DNA of 64,000 nucleotides from Cristatella mucedo. Lineage: Eukaryota > Bryozoa > Phylactolaemata > Cristatellidae. A program made the position numbers and the translations under genes. Positions 14,201 through 28,881 of the stretch are shown in pieces. The notes beneath the pieces were generated by a model that did no database searches, was not told the DNA's origin, and saw only the letters and a program-made list of their open reading frames with translations. Location of the stretch: positions 706,001-770,000 of the forward strand of contig WPIO01000033.1 in assembly GCA_009760855.2 (NCBI GenBank), written 5' to 3'. The first letter of the stretch is position 1. Each line of letters starts with the position of its first letter.

Positions 14201-17200
14201 TTTAGTGGCACGAGCTGTCTGATTTGAGCTTCTTTTACTTGATCACGGCACGATTATCGTGTGGAGTAAGAGAAATGCATAACCGACAGTGTTTATTGTT
14301 CTTCTTTTTCTGTTATCAGGTGCTCGTCTATTGCGACCTGCATGGTCATAGTAAGAAGTCAAATGTTTTCATGTATGGCTGCAATTCTCCAGAATCCATC
14401 GCAGGTGACACTAACGCATACATAGCTGAGAGGCTGTTTCCATTCCTGATTTCTCGGCAGGTATGCGGCAAGTAATGTCGTCGCTTTTACTGCCACGAGT
14501 TAAGTTTGGTGGGCATCTTTTTTTTGATTGGCAATCGTGTGTAGTGTATCATCGACCCTTTCCATAGTGGTTCGCAACTTTTCCACTTATATTCCTGTCT
14601 TACAGTGTTGCAGGACCTGCTTCGATTACATTCTGGTCACCATCAGAACTTAGTTGCACAGCCTTCCCCGAGCTTTCCTATCTGCGTGTTGTTGGTATTG
14701 CACCTCCGCCTTCATGGATACTGCTGGCATCGAACAGAGCCCATATTGCTGAGCATCTGAGGTCTTATTATATGTCTCTCCTGATCTCAGTCAAGTGCAC
14801 TCAATCTCAGACCAAATCTCATTGCTTAGAGTGACTTGTTTCGCCAAGTTTTCCATATTCATTCACCGTGCCTTAGTGAGTGTACAGCACGACCTAGAGG
14901 ATGCAAGCATGGCAATTTTTAAAAAAAAGAAAACAAAACACTGGTTAATAATAATAATACACTTGATAAAGCTCCCTCAGAGAACTCAATCTTTTTCTAT
15001 GCGCTTTAAATTTGCTGCAAAGGGAAACGCGATTGAATGGTGAGTAATGTCATGCTTGATAAACAACATGAATAACAGGTTAGGGGTGACATGCACACGG
15101 TCAGCATGCAGGGTTTACTGAATAAGGTTAGTGGTGATGAGTATAGAGGGAGGTTGGGTTCAGAGTGCTGCCTGAACTTCAATTTCACTTGCTTAGTTCT
15201 CTGCTACTTAATTGGCTTACTGAAAAGTAGCTTCTACGAGATTATTAACATTCTGTTGACCAGTGGAGCTCACAGCAAAAAGGTTTTAGACGCTATGACC
15301 AGCGCTATGCATTCGCCTGATATGTTAATGAGCTTTAGAAATTGAAATGCACTTACTTTTAAATTCATCGGATTGGTCTTGTCAATGATGCTAAAAACGC
15401 CTTTGATCTTATTGATGAATAGCCCCGTTTTGCTTGGCAAAATAAACACAGCTTGAAGTCGCTTTACCTTGCTGCCGGGATCTCCCAAAACTGGCCTGCT
15501 TCATCAGCAGCACCAAGCTATAACTCATACTCATTTTCCCGTAGCAGGGCTATTGCCGATATGAGTTAAAGGCTGTCTTAAGCTGTATGCGTTCATTTCA
15601 CAAGACTACGGATACCGAAACCCACTTAGGCTTTGACTTCGCTATAAAAAGCTCTCCTTCGTAACACCCACTTGGTCGTTGTTGCTCTGTTGAGTTACAG
15701 ACAGATACATTACCAAACTGATGCTGTTGCTTGCCAACGACTTATCTAATGTGAAAATTCCTAATGGCTTGAATGTGAAAATCCCATTTTTATAGTTTGT
15801 TTTGTAGCTTCCGGAGTATGCAAGGATACTCGAGCGATTGTAATTCTATTTATTAAAGGCGAACCAAGCTTTCATGGTAACTGCATTTGCTTCTTCGGAT
15901 ACCTGAAAAGTCTCCATGGGCACTTGTTTGGCCTCCTAACCACCCCCAATTGTCATTGGTGCAGCTAGAATTTATTCATAAAAGGCAGCCGATGCCCAGT
16001 GTAAGCCAATGAACCTGGCTACCTATTAACAATTGGCTCGGCCGATTGTTGGGCACAAGCCTGGATCCGAGCAACTCCTGGACCTGAGCAGTTCCTGAAT
16101 CAGATCATACATAATCCTGCAAAGTTTTGGCAATCGATCATCCATGGCTCCCGATACCACTCCGGAGCCCTGGTGTAGATAGGCCACCAACATCACTCTT
16201 ATTGCCTGTCATTGTTACCAGTCGGCTTTGGCCATGTACGTTTGGCCATCCCTACTGGATGCCTGTCAGCTAGCAACGTTATCACCCTTCCCGTAGCCTC
16301 TCTGGACGAACGATGGTCTGACTTACTTGCTGAATTTGGGCTCACGCTGAGTTTTTTTTTACCTTGGCTCTTCACTGCTCCTTGTTCCGCAGAGCTTTAA
16401 AAATAATCGGAGAATGCTTTTGTTTTAGAATATCCCTGTACAGTCGTCCCTCCTACTTTGCTCTTTGACTTTCGCGGCTTCACTCTGTCGCGTTTTTTCA
16501 AATACACGTATATTCGTTAAAAAGTTTATCGTGATAATGAAAATGACACAGCGCACGCTCGGTCCTCTGAGTCAATCACAAAACTATGTATTACAATTAA
16601 AATTATTGTACGGATGGACTGTAGGCCTATATATCCGAGCACCCTGCATATTTTTCAACGCCTGGTGAAGCGGCTCGATCATTCCTTGTGTAAGAACGTG
16701 TTTGTACATCTCTTCATCTTCATCGCTTTACCATCGAACAAGTTACACTATTTTCATAGGTTAGTGGTTGTGTGTAAGACTATGTGTGTAATTAAATGTG
16801 CAATAATTATGATGATATTTATAACGTATAATGGGTCTTATGCTCTCGTGTTTTGTCCAATATATTGGGTAATACGTGATTAAATAAATGGGTGTTATTT
16901 CATGTCCAGAAGGCTCCAATAATGTTAAAAGTTGTATTTAAAGGTTCGTGAACAGGTTTTTTATGCTCTAGCTACGAAAATATTCGACTTATAAAAAAGA
17001 ACGAATAATCGTTTTTTAAATAAAAATCATACTTTGCGGAAATTTACTTTTCGCGGTAGAGTCTGGAACTGATTACACTGATATAAACGAGGGACGACTA
17101 TACTCTAAAGTTGTATTGATTGCTTGATTGATACAAGACGCTCTTTCCTTGTCAAGGTATTATGTGTGGTCGTCTTGTTAGTGTTTCTTGGTTGTGGATT

Positions 17201-18191
17201 TGTACTGTGCTTTACACCTGATGATACAATCCCCGTGCATGATTTTCTTGTCTGCATTTCTGCTTAGAATGACTCCTTTAATATGTTTTCGGCCTTAGCA
17301 TTCTGAATCTTGGATTTTCTAATACTGAGACTACTTGCTCTGCACGTTTTGCTTACAGAGTGTACTGCATTAAGGATGTGTCAAGGATGCTTATCATTTT
17401 AGGCACCCGATATGTTTTCGTTTCCATCTTGCAAGTTCAAGATCCAAAGGAAGAAAGAGTCAACGGGGCGTGTGGTCATGTACAGGCAAATGAAGATTAA
17501 AAATAGCTTTACTCTTGAGGCAACATTTTCTGGGACTCTCCTTGACCGGTAAAGTATACTGACCGCCTGGTATGCCACGAGACCTGATTTACATTGCTTT
17601 TCTGATTATTGGTGCTCAATTTAACTTTAATCTTTAATCTTTTTTTGCACCGCATGCTTTCATAGTTTATAGAAGTTAAAAGCCGGTATTCCATAAACGT
17701 GAAGTAAGCCATTACTACATAGATCAGCCAGGGTTGTTAGCTGGAACTTAACTATACCGTTATAAAATATGGATGGTTCTATTTATTGCCATTTTTCTTT
17801 CCTCTTATGGAATCAAAATCCTGACATAATTAATCCTATATGAACTCAAGAATGCAAGAGTCAGTGTGATGCGGAGCTGTACCAAAAATGAACTGCTTCC
17901 ATCTTCATAGGTGCATAGCTTTCTCTGCTTATGGGTCAGCCAACCTCGCCAATGCTGCTTGTGTAAGCTTGCTCTTGATTGGCAAGGGTGCTAGGACATA
18001 TTGAAAATGCAAGCTGCCGTTGGAAGCCTGTGCATTATGAAGTCACTCGTTGTGTTATGCAGTATACCCTTCGACATACTCAAGAATGAGAATTATTGGT
18101 ACCTGGCACTCAGTGTACCTGCCGACGTGAGTCATCACCATGATTTTCAGAGCTTGCAATTATTTTAATATAGTATTTTTGCATTTTTATA

Positions 18192-18253
<62 letters not shown>

Positions 18254-20258
18254 GTATAGTATACACTAGTATGCACAATAATTTGAACCGTCCAGATTTT
18301 CTGGATTACCATCTTTTCCTAAGCCCGAGATTGGACTGAAGCTGGATGCTGGTTCTGTCTGCTAATTATCGGATGCCCAAGAAAGAATTGCCATAATACT
18401 GGACAATATGCCCAAAATTAGCCCAAAACCTAAACATCTTTAAAAATGGCTTTTTTTTGGCAAGAATAGAACCTCGAGAAATTACCCCTGAGATGAAACC
18501 CCTTCATCAGTTAATACTGGAACCGTGAGGCTGAGCAAGAGCCGGAAGTGTACCGAGAACCCATTGAGGATTACTTATTTCGCCGAAAAAAGCCTACCAG
18601 TCATGCCGAAGGTCGCCGAACTGTCCGAGCCGCCGAGCTTCGTGAAGGGTACAATCAGGACACTGTACGAGGCCGGTCACTCGTAAGGTCAAATTACTTA
18701 TACTTTGTCAATTCCGAAGAGTATGTTTTTGTATAACGTGAAGAAGATAGAGAAGACCGGGAGCCCTGAAAATACTACACAAGCGGGTGGCCCCGCGCTA
18801 CCACTAGGTGGGAAAACATCATCCCAAAGTTGGATGGATTAAAGGACTGTTTTGCTTCGGCGGAAGCTCATGCTAAAGGTCTGCATGCATCGTCTGTGAA
18901 GCGAGTTAGCAGTGACACGATTAAAAGGCGATTAGATTAGGCTGGTATGCATTCTCGAGCTGCAAAGAGAAAACCTCTTCTGTTGGGAAAGAGTATGGTA
19001 AGTCGTTTACAGTGGGCTAAGGTTCAAATTTACTGGACTGCTGATGATTGGGGTAGATTTGTATGGAGTGAAGAAAGCAAGTTCATGCTCTTTCCAAACT
19101 GCAAAAGAAGGCTATACGTGCGCTGACGACCCAACAAAACCTACTCATCCAATCGCCTGAAGCCAACGGTAGAATTCGGAGGAAAGGTTGCCGTGGAATA
19201 GGGGTGCTTCAAAAAATGGCGTCTGAGCCGTGCACTGAATACCAGGCATCGCGACCAAAGACGTCTATTTAGACCTTCCTCAAAAACTAGGACTCCCAGG
19301 TGCGATGGCAATTCGTTGACCGGATTATATTCTCCAGCATGAAAACTATCCTAAGCAAACTACCGCTAAATTTAAGTATTTTGTTAACAATTAATCAGAA
19401 TTCCGTTACCCTCCCATGACGGCTATTGACTGTCCAAGTCAGTCTCCTGAGCCTAACCCAATCGAGCATTTGTGGGATGAAGTTGAGCGACTGTTACGGC
19501 AGTTGGCTGTCCATATCATGGCTATGGATTCACTTTTTGTTTACCTGTAACAAGCCTGGAGCAGTATAACGGCCGATGTTTGCAAGCGTTTGATCAGTTC
19601 CATGCCTGGGTGAATCCGACGAGTTGCTGCAAATAAGAGAGGTGCAATGTTATATTAACACAATAAGTTAAGTAGGACGTGTGATAATTGTGTGAACATG
19701 TTGCTTATTCTCGCCATTACATAAGGCATTGTTCAACTAACATACTTTTTGTTACACAAACGTTCGATATTTACTCGACATGTCGTGAACCGGGGGCCGT
19801 CGTGGCTGCTGCCCCAGCCGTCCAAATACATTTGCATTTCAGTGTATATAGACGGTATATATGCTGTGGACGACATGTGAAATAAACTTCTTAGTATTTG
19901 AAAACCGCAACAGTTTCGAGACTCTTTGAACAAGTTTATTTGTTATGTGGCTTCCAGCACATATGAATACTCGGTGATAACATCGAGCTTTAGGAACAAG
20001 TCTCGTGATTTTTAGACTGGGCTCTCTATGTCCCAATACCGATGTCATCGCTGGCAATCCGGGATCACTTTTGGTGAACTTGAGAATCATATTTGAGAGA
20101 TTTTTATTTCGCTTGTGCTGTGCTGCAGATTCGAAGAGCTCTTGTAGATTATAGCCCTTCGGGCAAGCACCGGTGTCCACTTTAGGGGCCTCCTTAATGG
20201 GCCTGCTCTAATCTCTAACCTCTCTCTAGTCTCTCTCTCTCTCTCGTCTCTCTCTGTC

Positions 20259-20316
<58 letters not shown>

Positions 20317-20446
20317 TCTCTGTCTCTCTCTCTGTCTCTCTCTCTCTCTCTGTCTCTCTCTCAGTCTCTGTCTCTGTCTCTCTGTCTCTCTCTCTGTCTC
20401 TGTCTCTCTGTCTCTCTCTCTCTGTCTCTCTCTCTGTCTCTCTCTG

Positions 20447-20477
<31 letters not shown>

Positions 20478-20480
20478 GTC

Positions 20481-20561
<81 letters not shown>

Positions 20562-23500
20562 TGCTTTCATCTATGTCTCATGTGTCTTTCGTCTCTCTCT
20601 CCATCTGCTACTACTCCTCGCTCTCTCTCTTCTTTGCTCTCTCTCCATACCTCCGTCCGTACCCTTTCTTTTGATAGTGTAATAAATTGCTACGCTATGA
20701 ATAACTTCATTGTTGTGGCAGCTCACAGCAAACAGGCCACCTGCTGCTGAACCTATGGCCCGACAGTGCCTTGCTTGATCTGACTATTTAGATTGTCATC
20801 GAACAAGCCTGTCACAACAAAGCACAACGCAACAACAAGTCGCAACCCATTTGGCTTCAGGGCAGCCTTTAGATCTAGTTAATGACCAAGTGGAGTACCA
20901 CTTTAATAATAATAATAATAATAATACCTGATTTAACAGCCTCTTTTGTATAGCGACAGAAGAGCCCTTACGGCTATCACCACTGCTTGCAGAGGCGATA
21001 AAGGATGGCCCACCGCTGGATTCGAACCCACGACATCGGGACCGAAGTCCTGAAAAGCAACCGCCTTACCTAGTGTGCCATCACGACTGACCCCTTGGTT
21101 TCGACTTAGGTTGACTAGGCATTGAGGGAGTGGTGCTTGTTATGCTGCCTCGTCTTCGTCTTCTGTCATTTCATATTTTCTTTCCTGTCCTGGCCTTATT
21201 TTCTTAGGAAGATCCTTGGCTGGAGTAAAAAGGTGGTGCAGTTATTTCCTATTTACTGGTGTCGTGTCAATTATGTATGATGTTTTTTATGCTATGTATT
21301 TATCGCATTGTGCATGGATTGTTCTCATTGAGAGCAGCATTATTGTCAAGATTGTATGACTGCTTCTAGTCTAGCACGTTTATAAATTGCATTGCAGTGG
21401 AGCTATCGGGGCCACCCGAGAGGTAGCTACGTATGGACATTCCAAATATACCTCTCGAGTTGCTTGCTACATGCACAAGTCCTTGTCCGAGTAAGGGCAG
21501 CTGGCAAAATGATGGCTTTTCGATGTTGCAAAACATCGAGCAATTGGATTTTGATCAGACCTCGGTCGGCCGGCGGTCACGATGGCTCCACTCCTAGCTT
21601 GGCATTTGGCTCTCTCGTGAGTCACTGCTGCCTGGTCTACTTTGCCATGTCCATGTCTGCGTGAACCAGGTGTGATGGCAGACCTGTGCATTCCCAAAGG
21701 CGTGTGCATCCTGGGCATTCTTTAGAGGATAGTGGATAAGAGTGTAATGGAACCTTCTGTTCTGGGCATTTGCTCCTTTTAATTAAGTGGTGGCAGGCTT
21801 TGGATCTGCACAGAAACAAAATGAATGCAACCTATCTGATGTGCTGATACATCTGCACAGCTGGCGCCATTGGCTGTGCCATAATTTAGTGATGTGCAAT
21901 CAGCTGTTAACTGCTTGTTTTTTCTAGACGGGGCTCCAGGCACTTTAACCAAAAGGACTACCAGGAGATTGGTAGAATCTTTTGTGCTGGCTTGCACGAC
22001 TACATGCTTGTCCTTCAGAACAAAGGGTAAGCCGTCTGCTTACATGCATGCATTCTGTCAGAAAAGCAAGATGCTCCATATACTTAGCTGAAGCTGCAGG
22101 TGTGGTGGAGGCTCCGAGCCCGGTCGGTTTAATGCATCTGCATATGGTGGGGTGTTTTGATGTGCGAAACTGAGGACATATCAGCAGACTGTCCCTGAGT
22201 ACTGGGAGGTGGGAGGTGGCTGTGCTTTACTCCTGTGCTGGTTAAACCCAACAGCAGCAGCTGCTAGGCAGATCTGCCCCCCCCCGAAACAAATTGCAAT
22301 CCCAAAGCTTGGAACTAGAGTGCTTCTTATGCACCAGACTTGCAGAAAATGGTTCATGCTGAGATATAACTCATTTTTATTGTATAGCGCCATAGTATAA
22401 CTTGATCTATATTCCGGCGATGTACATAGACAACGGGGCTCACGACCTTGGTCATCAAATGCATTCACCATGACCTTGGTTGAGGCGAGCGCCTTAACAA
22501 CTGGGCTAAATATAACATACTGATGTTAAAATTTTTGTTAAAAATTAATTTAAAGCCGGGACTTTAGTCTTGATGGCTCAATCGGTAGATCACTGGACCA
22601 GTAATCCAAAAGTTGACCAAATCAGTCCCAGCTCAAAGCAAAATTTATCGGCATCAGATCAGACGGTCGTCGGTCGGTCAGTATTTTATAATTTCCCGCA
22701 AGACAATATTTTTTCGGTTGCACATCAGTGGTGCCGCACCTATAGCAACAAGCTGCACAGCATAAGAGGTTGAATTGTGGTTTGGTTTTCCTTCATTTTC
22801 TTGGCACCCTGGTGCTCAAGAATGACAGGTCTGGTTATTGGCATATGGAAGCTTGTAAAGGTACTGGTATGCTTTATTCGTTCCGGAGGTATCCAGCATT
22901 GTCTCTTGCTATAAGTTCGAAAATCCGGATGTATCTTTGTGCTAACCCAAAACCTGACATGTGCTAACTCCCATCGTTAAGCTAGTGTGAGATTGCTGCC
23001 AGCCGGGTAGCCGAATGAATCGGATGCTGGCAAGACTTTTTATGCTAGCAGGTATGTTGTAGTGAGGATGCTTGAATATATCAATAATTTGCAACAGATT
23101 GCAGCTGACGAATTTGCAGTCGTTTTTATTCTTAGCTTTATATTCAGTGTGCCCTGTAGGCGACTGCAGCATAGTGAACTGGACCGATGAGACAAACTTA
23201 CTTGCTCATATTTTTGGTTGCTCTGGTTGTATCTCTTTAACGTTAGGTGACTGCGGTTCTCTGTTGTTGACACTGAGAATAAAGGCATATTGTCAGATGC
23301 TTGTGTTTGAACTCCCTATCAAGGTTTACTGTAATCTCAACCCTATATTTGCAGACAAGTTTAACTTTAAAATGAGGTTTTTGCCAGTGTGCTCAGCCCA
23401 AATGCTCAAGGGGAGTCCCATGCAAGCAAGACAGCACATGGCAATGAATTGATAGGTTTGCAATTTTCTGATCACTTTGGAGACGCTTGCGGTGACCTGG

Positions 23501-26500
23501 CAGCAATGTACAAACAGTTCCTGCTGTTAAAACATAGGGGGCCACTGTGCCACACTAGACCGGGGCTAATTTTGGTACCTTGCTTGCCATGTAAACCGTA
23601 ATCTTGTTTAGTAATAGGCTTTATATATGTGAATACGGATAACACTGGCTGCGTGTCTGGCATTTCTGTCGTGTGACCATATCCTCTAGAGCCAAAGAAA
23701 TAGCATGCTTATGGTCGCTGATTGAATTGCAGCCCTCCACACATCCTTGCCTCGCATGAGTGACGAAGTGCTTGGTTGGCAGCTACATCTTGGACTTTCC
23801 ATTGACTCCTCAAATGCAATACATTGACTGCTCATGTGCATGTAGTGGCCCACGTTACGCTTGTTTCACACTTCAGCAAATGTGCTGGGAATGTCACAGC
23901 CCTAGCCCTGTTGGATCTGTCAGCTGCCTTTGACACTATTATTCACGATATCCTACTTGGATGATTGAGAACAACGATCGGTCTGGCAGATAAGGCACTG
24001 GTGTGGTTCAAATCGTACTTGTTTGATCGTGTTCAATCCGTGTCGTGTGGGGGCCAAGTCTCATCCACCAGACCTGTGGAGTCCCACATGGGTACTTCTT
24101 CGATGCATTGCTGTTCTCCATTTATACTCAACCTCTGGGAAAAGTTATTAAGGCCCGTGGGATCGGCGATAACTTGTATGCTGATAATACTCATTGTCTA
24201 ATACTATTTGTCATTTTATTCGTCGGAATGTGCTGCAGCAACTGATAAACTGAATGCTTGCCTTGCAGACATTCGATCCTGGATGTCGGCAAATTTCTTT
24301 AAACTCAAAACGATAAAACAAAATGTCTACTCACAGGACACCCAAATCGTGTGGCTTCTCTAGAAAAACTTGCTCTTCTAATAGTTGACGATGCTGTACG
24401 GCCGTCACCGTGTGCTCGGAATTTAGGTGTCATTTTTTACAGCTGCCAAATGTTTGATAGTTTCGTTAATAAGACTGCCTCCACACTCACTTGCGTAACA
24501 TCATTTGGTCTTTGTAGCTCGGTGAGGTTACAGATGGAGATAGATTACATTACAGTACCCTGTCACCTGCAGGTGCTTGGGAGGGAAGGAGTAGCCATGG
24601 CTAGAAGAAATACTGCAAGTACAATTCGCATTCATTTTAAGTCTGCAAATTGACAGCAGCAGCAAAAAGGGCGGCTTTTGAACACAATGTAGCACGGTGA
24701 ACTAACCCTTTATCCATACCATCCATACTTTTATTAGTTTGTGCCTTGAATGATTTATTGGGTTGAATTCATCCGGTTTCCGGTTGCTCCATCCACGTGA
24801 GTCGTCTTGCTTTAATATTTACTTTTAGGTTTAAAGTAATTACCTGTGGGGCAATCAGAAGTTAATTTCCGTAGCACTTTGTTAGAAATTGCTGTTTTAA
24901 AGCAGCTCGTTCCTTGCTGACTGTGAAAATGAAGCGATTCATGCTTGGGGCATATCTTCTGGTTGAGTTTTTTGACTTACTGCTGCCAACTCGCTCACCG
25001 GCTCTTTCTCAGAAAAACCGCTCCTCAGATCTTCTCTATATGTTATGTTACCTTACCTCTGCCATATTGTATAGGAAAGAGACTGAAGCCGTGGTTGATC
25101 TGACTCGAACATTGATGCAGCGATTATTGAAGCTGAAGGCATCTGAAGAGCCAGTGGGTACCAGTCAGCTGCCACCAGCTCTTCCTGACATCAGAATTGA
25201 GTCCAGTCCTAAAGGTCGGCTTGCAAACTACGGTCCAACCTTGCTGCGGAGCAACATCCGGTCGTCATCGTCATCGAGGAAATCCTGTGCGACCAGTGAC
25301 AGACAGCGGCAGGTGCTTCCCATGGGTGAGTGGTTCTCCGGCAGCCATCCTATAGGAGATCCATCGAATGCAATTGACACTGCCTTCCAGCTTCGTTTGG
25401 CTTTTTGCTTGTCTCTTGAGATGATTGTATCTTGAGATACTTCTGTATGTTAACAAGGGCCGATGATTTTTTAGCAGAACCTCTGTTGGAAAGCTTGCTA
25501 TCCTCGGCTAAGCATGCCTCAGAACCTTGCGGTGAACCTTTCACTTCCGACCCTGTCGATAACCGTGGAAAAGGCAACATAATCAACGAGACTGAGAAGT
25601 CTGTACTTCACGCCAACATTCCTGAAAATGTTTTAAATCCACTCGTGGCACCAGGCAGGTTTAGCAACACGCAGGTTGTGACAATCGAAGCATGCACCCA
25701 CCTCCTTCACGAGTTGATGATTGGAACCACTGGAGCTGTTAGTGATGTGGAGTCCGAGTAAGTTAACCGAATCAAGCATGAAATTGTTTGCTATTGCTTT
25801 TGGCTTATGGTAGTGCATGACCCATTGTCATATTCCTCCACTGGAGTCTAGCGGCCCATATGAGAGCGAGCCAGTGGCAGTAGCAGCACATCTTCCGGTG
25901 CGTCTACTGCTGATGCTTCGGACTTAAGAATTTGCAGGTATAGATTAGGCAAGCGACATACAGGCTACCACCAGAGATGCCAACAAAAAAGTGTCTTTGC
26001 TAGGCATTTGCTGCTGCGGTGGATGTTGGTGGTAGTTACAGCTCACTTAGTACATACTGCTTGGGGCTTGTGAGCTTCCCCCAGGACCCAATGCTGCTTT
26101 TATATGCTAGTACACCGACTGTTGGTCGTGCTATTGACATGCCAGTGCATATGTCTGTGGCATGGCAGCTTTCAAGCTCGGCCGATGGTGCAAGCAAAGA
26201 AACTCTATCTAGGCCTGCATTTTACTGCAGCCGGTATTCCAGAAAGCCAGTAGCTGTCACTTGGAGCCAAGCTGCCGACAGTTCCGAAAACCAGAGGCTG
26301 GCCATAGGCGCCGGTCAGCAAGCGCCTCTGCTTTGCCCTGCTCTGTCTATGCTTCCTCTTGCGCTCCCTCTTATCGCCAGGTGCCTCCCCCTCTGTACCT
26401 CCTTGCAGTATGTGCAGCCGCAAGCTCGCGTAAGAATTGGCAATCTCTTGCACTTGTCAACCCTTCTCTCTCTATACCTTATCGCCGAGGAGCTTGTATC

Positions 26501-27811
26501 ACCGCTCGTCAGTCAGCTGCCGCCAGTGTTGGCTTTTCGTCTGCGCATCATGAGACGTTCGGTCTTTCTATCTGCGCCCACAGGAAGTCGAGGCTTGGGT
26601 AAAAAAGAAGGTCGCCCGTGGTTGCATGTGCATGCTTTCAGTAGCAAGCTTAGCATGGCCAAACTTGGTCGTTGCTTCGATTGGTCAGCAAAGCCTCGGC
26701 ATGATGCTGCTAATTATGTGATCTCGCATGCAGTTGTTTGAACTAGTAGTTTTAAGTAGAGAGACATACCAACCACGTACGCCAACTGTTTGCTGCTAAC
26801 TTGCGGTTGTGAAGCATTTTCTTTTATATTGGTTATTGCTGGATCTTTCAGCATACAACAAGACAGGCTGCCATAATGATTTCAATATGCACGGGAAACA
26901 GAATAAATCATTTCCTGACTTTATTTCTTAATGCCGAAGCATTTAGATCTTCATGTGTAAAGCAAAGTATGCAGACCCTGAGCATATCATGAATCGTATG
27001 CCGACCGATTAATGCTGCTTCATTTATTACTAACATCTGATCAGACCGGAGATAACCTCCGTGCATCGCACGGTAGGGCACCTGATTAATCATCCGTCTG
27101 TTTTAGCTAAACTTTTTGTGTTAGCGCCATCCTAGGACACGAAGGGCATTTTGAAATGCCCTTCGTGTCCCAGGATGATGCTGGCATGCCGATGCTCCAA
27201 ATCCGGTGCCCTTAGCAGTGACATTTTCGTACATGTCGATAGGAAGTCCGTCAACAACAATTATTGTAGTGCTGATGGGGCAGCAAGAAGGGTGAGACCC
27301 CTCAGCCCAGCAGTCATGTGCTCCCAGCTGCCTCACCCTCAATCCCACAAGCAGGGCAAGTGTACTAGTTGTGTCTGCTTTTCCTGCTAACAGGCCTCAG
27401 CCTGAGTGATTGCCGGCAGTAATGAATGGTCGGCATGCCTTACAAGTATAAATGATTGCATTAACACAGACGTCTGCTGTGCTACCACACCCAAGGACTG
27501 CAGTGGCACTTTGCAAAAAATGCATGTTGCCTTGTAACTAGTGAGTTAACCACCACAGCGATTGCAAAAAAGCTGAAACATAAGCCCATAGAAGTAACGA
27601 AAAGGTACGAAGGCATAATCTAAGCTTATAACAATAAATTATGTACCAAAATGCTCCGTTGAGGGCACAATCAGCTACACATTGTAGATGCAGGCCCCAT
27701 ATCAAGGTTCACTATCTCTAAATGCATACGAGCAAAAATCTGAGGTCTGCCACCCCGAACATTTCTGCATGAATGTGCCCATTTGAGTTGAATGTGTGCG
27801 TGCGCGCGCGC

Positions 27812-27885
<74 letters not shown>

Positions 27886-28803
27886 TTGCCCTCAATGTCA
27901 GTGCGCGTGGATGATCGGTAATGCATGCTGCAGACTGTATCGATCGACAACAGCTGATTTCATGATATGCAAGCAGTGCCTCCTTCCGGTTCTGCTTGTG
28001 CTCTGTTGTGTTTGTGCCTATATGCTGCTTGCAGCTTTTTTCAGCAGACGATTTGCACATTATGGTCACGGTCTCCTTGTTGCAGCAGCTCGAGTGACAG
28101 TGACAGTGAGTCCGAAGCAGAGCTTCGGCAGGCCAAGGTCAGACCCAGAAAGAAGAAGAAGGCGGCCAAGGCCAGCAAGAAAAAGATGGCAGCTGAGACC
28201 GGGGACAAGCAGGGAGCAGCCAAACCGGCTGCATCCAAGATTAGCCGCAGCATGGTGGAGCTATCGGACGTTGGACGGCGGCAGACGGCTCCAAGCCGAA
28301 AACGAAAACCTGCACCGTGGCATCGCCACACCTCGTGTGCCGACGTGGCAGCAGCCTCAGACGGCTCGCACTCGCCTGTGACCCGATCGTCGGCCGGGAA
28401 GCCGGTTCGGGCAGTATCCTGGTCCAGTGTGAGTCCTGTCGAGTGCCGTCAGGGCACCCAGCACTGGCCATTGGGCCGGCTGTCCGCAGTACTACCTTCC
28501 TGCTGCTGTGCTGCCTACTTAACGCTTGTCTTACCATGTTGTCTGCCTTAGCTGGCCATAGCTAAGCCTGAAGTTTTCGTATCATTACCCGCTCAAAGCA
28601 CATTTTTCTGCTATTTTTCAGGAGGCCAACGACCTTCGATCTTTCTGAATTTTCAAAATCCGACCCCTGTCTCCCAATCCTGGCAGCAACAACAGTTAAC
28701 CTCCATTCCCTACTGCAGTAATGTCATCCACAACTTTGACGTTTGGTGGCTTGTATGCTAATTATATATTCTCAACCTCAAACAGTCATATGTCTGTGTG
28801 TGC

Positions 28804-28881
<78 letters not shown>

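Noticed and set aside
18063-18126. Exon-like stretch between an AG and a GTGAGT (frame [21 protein letters not shown])
   Set aside because: Its length (64 nt) breaks the phase between CCP exons f and g, and no CCP counterpart is known to me.
20361-20570. Arg-Glu repeat protein
   Set aside because: Translation of the CT microsatellite.
27671-28069. Frames with Thr-His or Cys-Val repeats
   Set aside because: Translations of the GT microsatellite; the real coding sequence here is CCP exon j, which starts at 28086.
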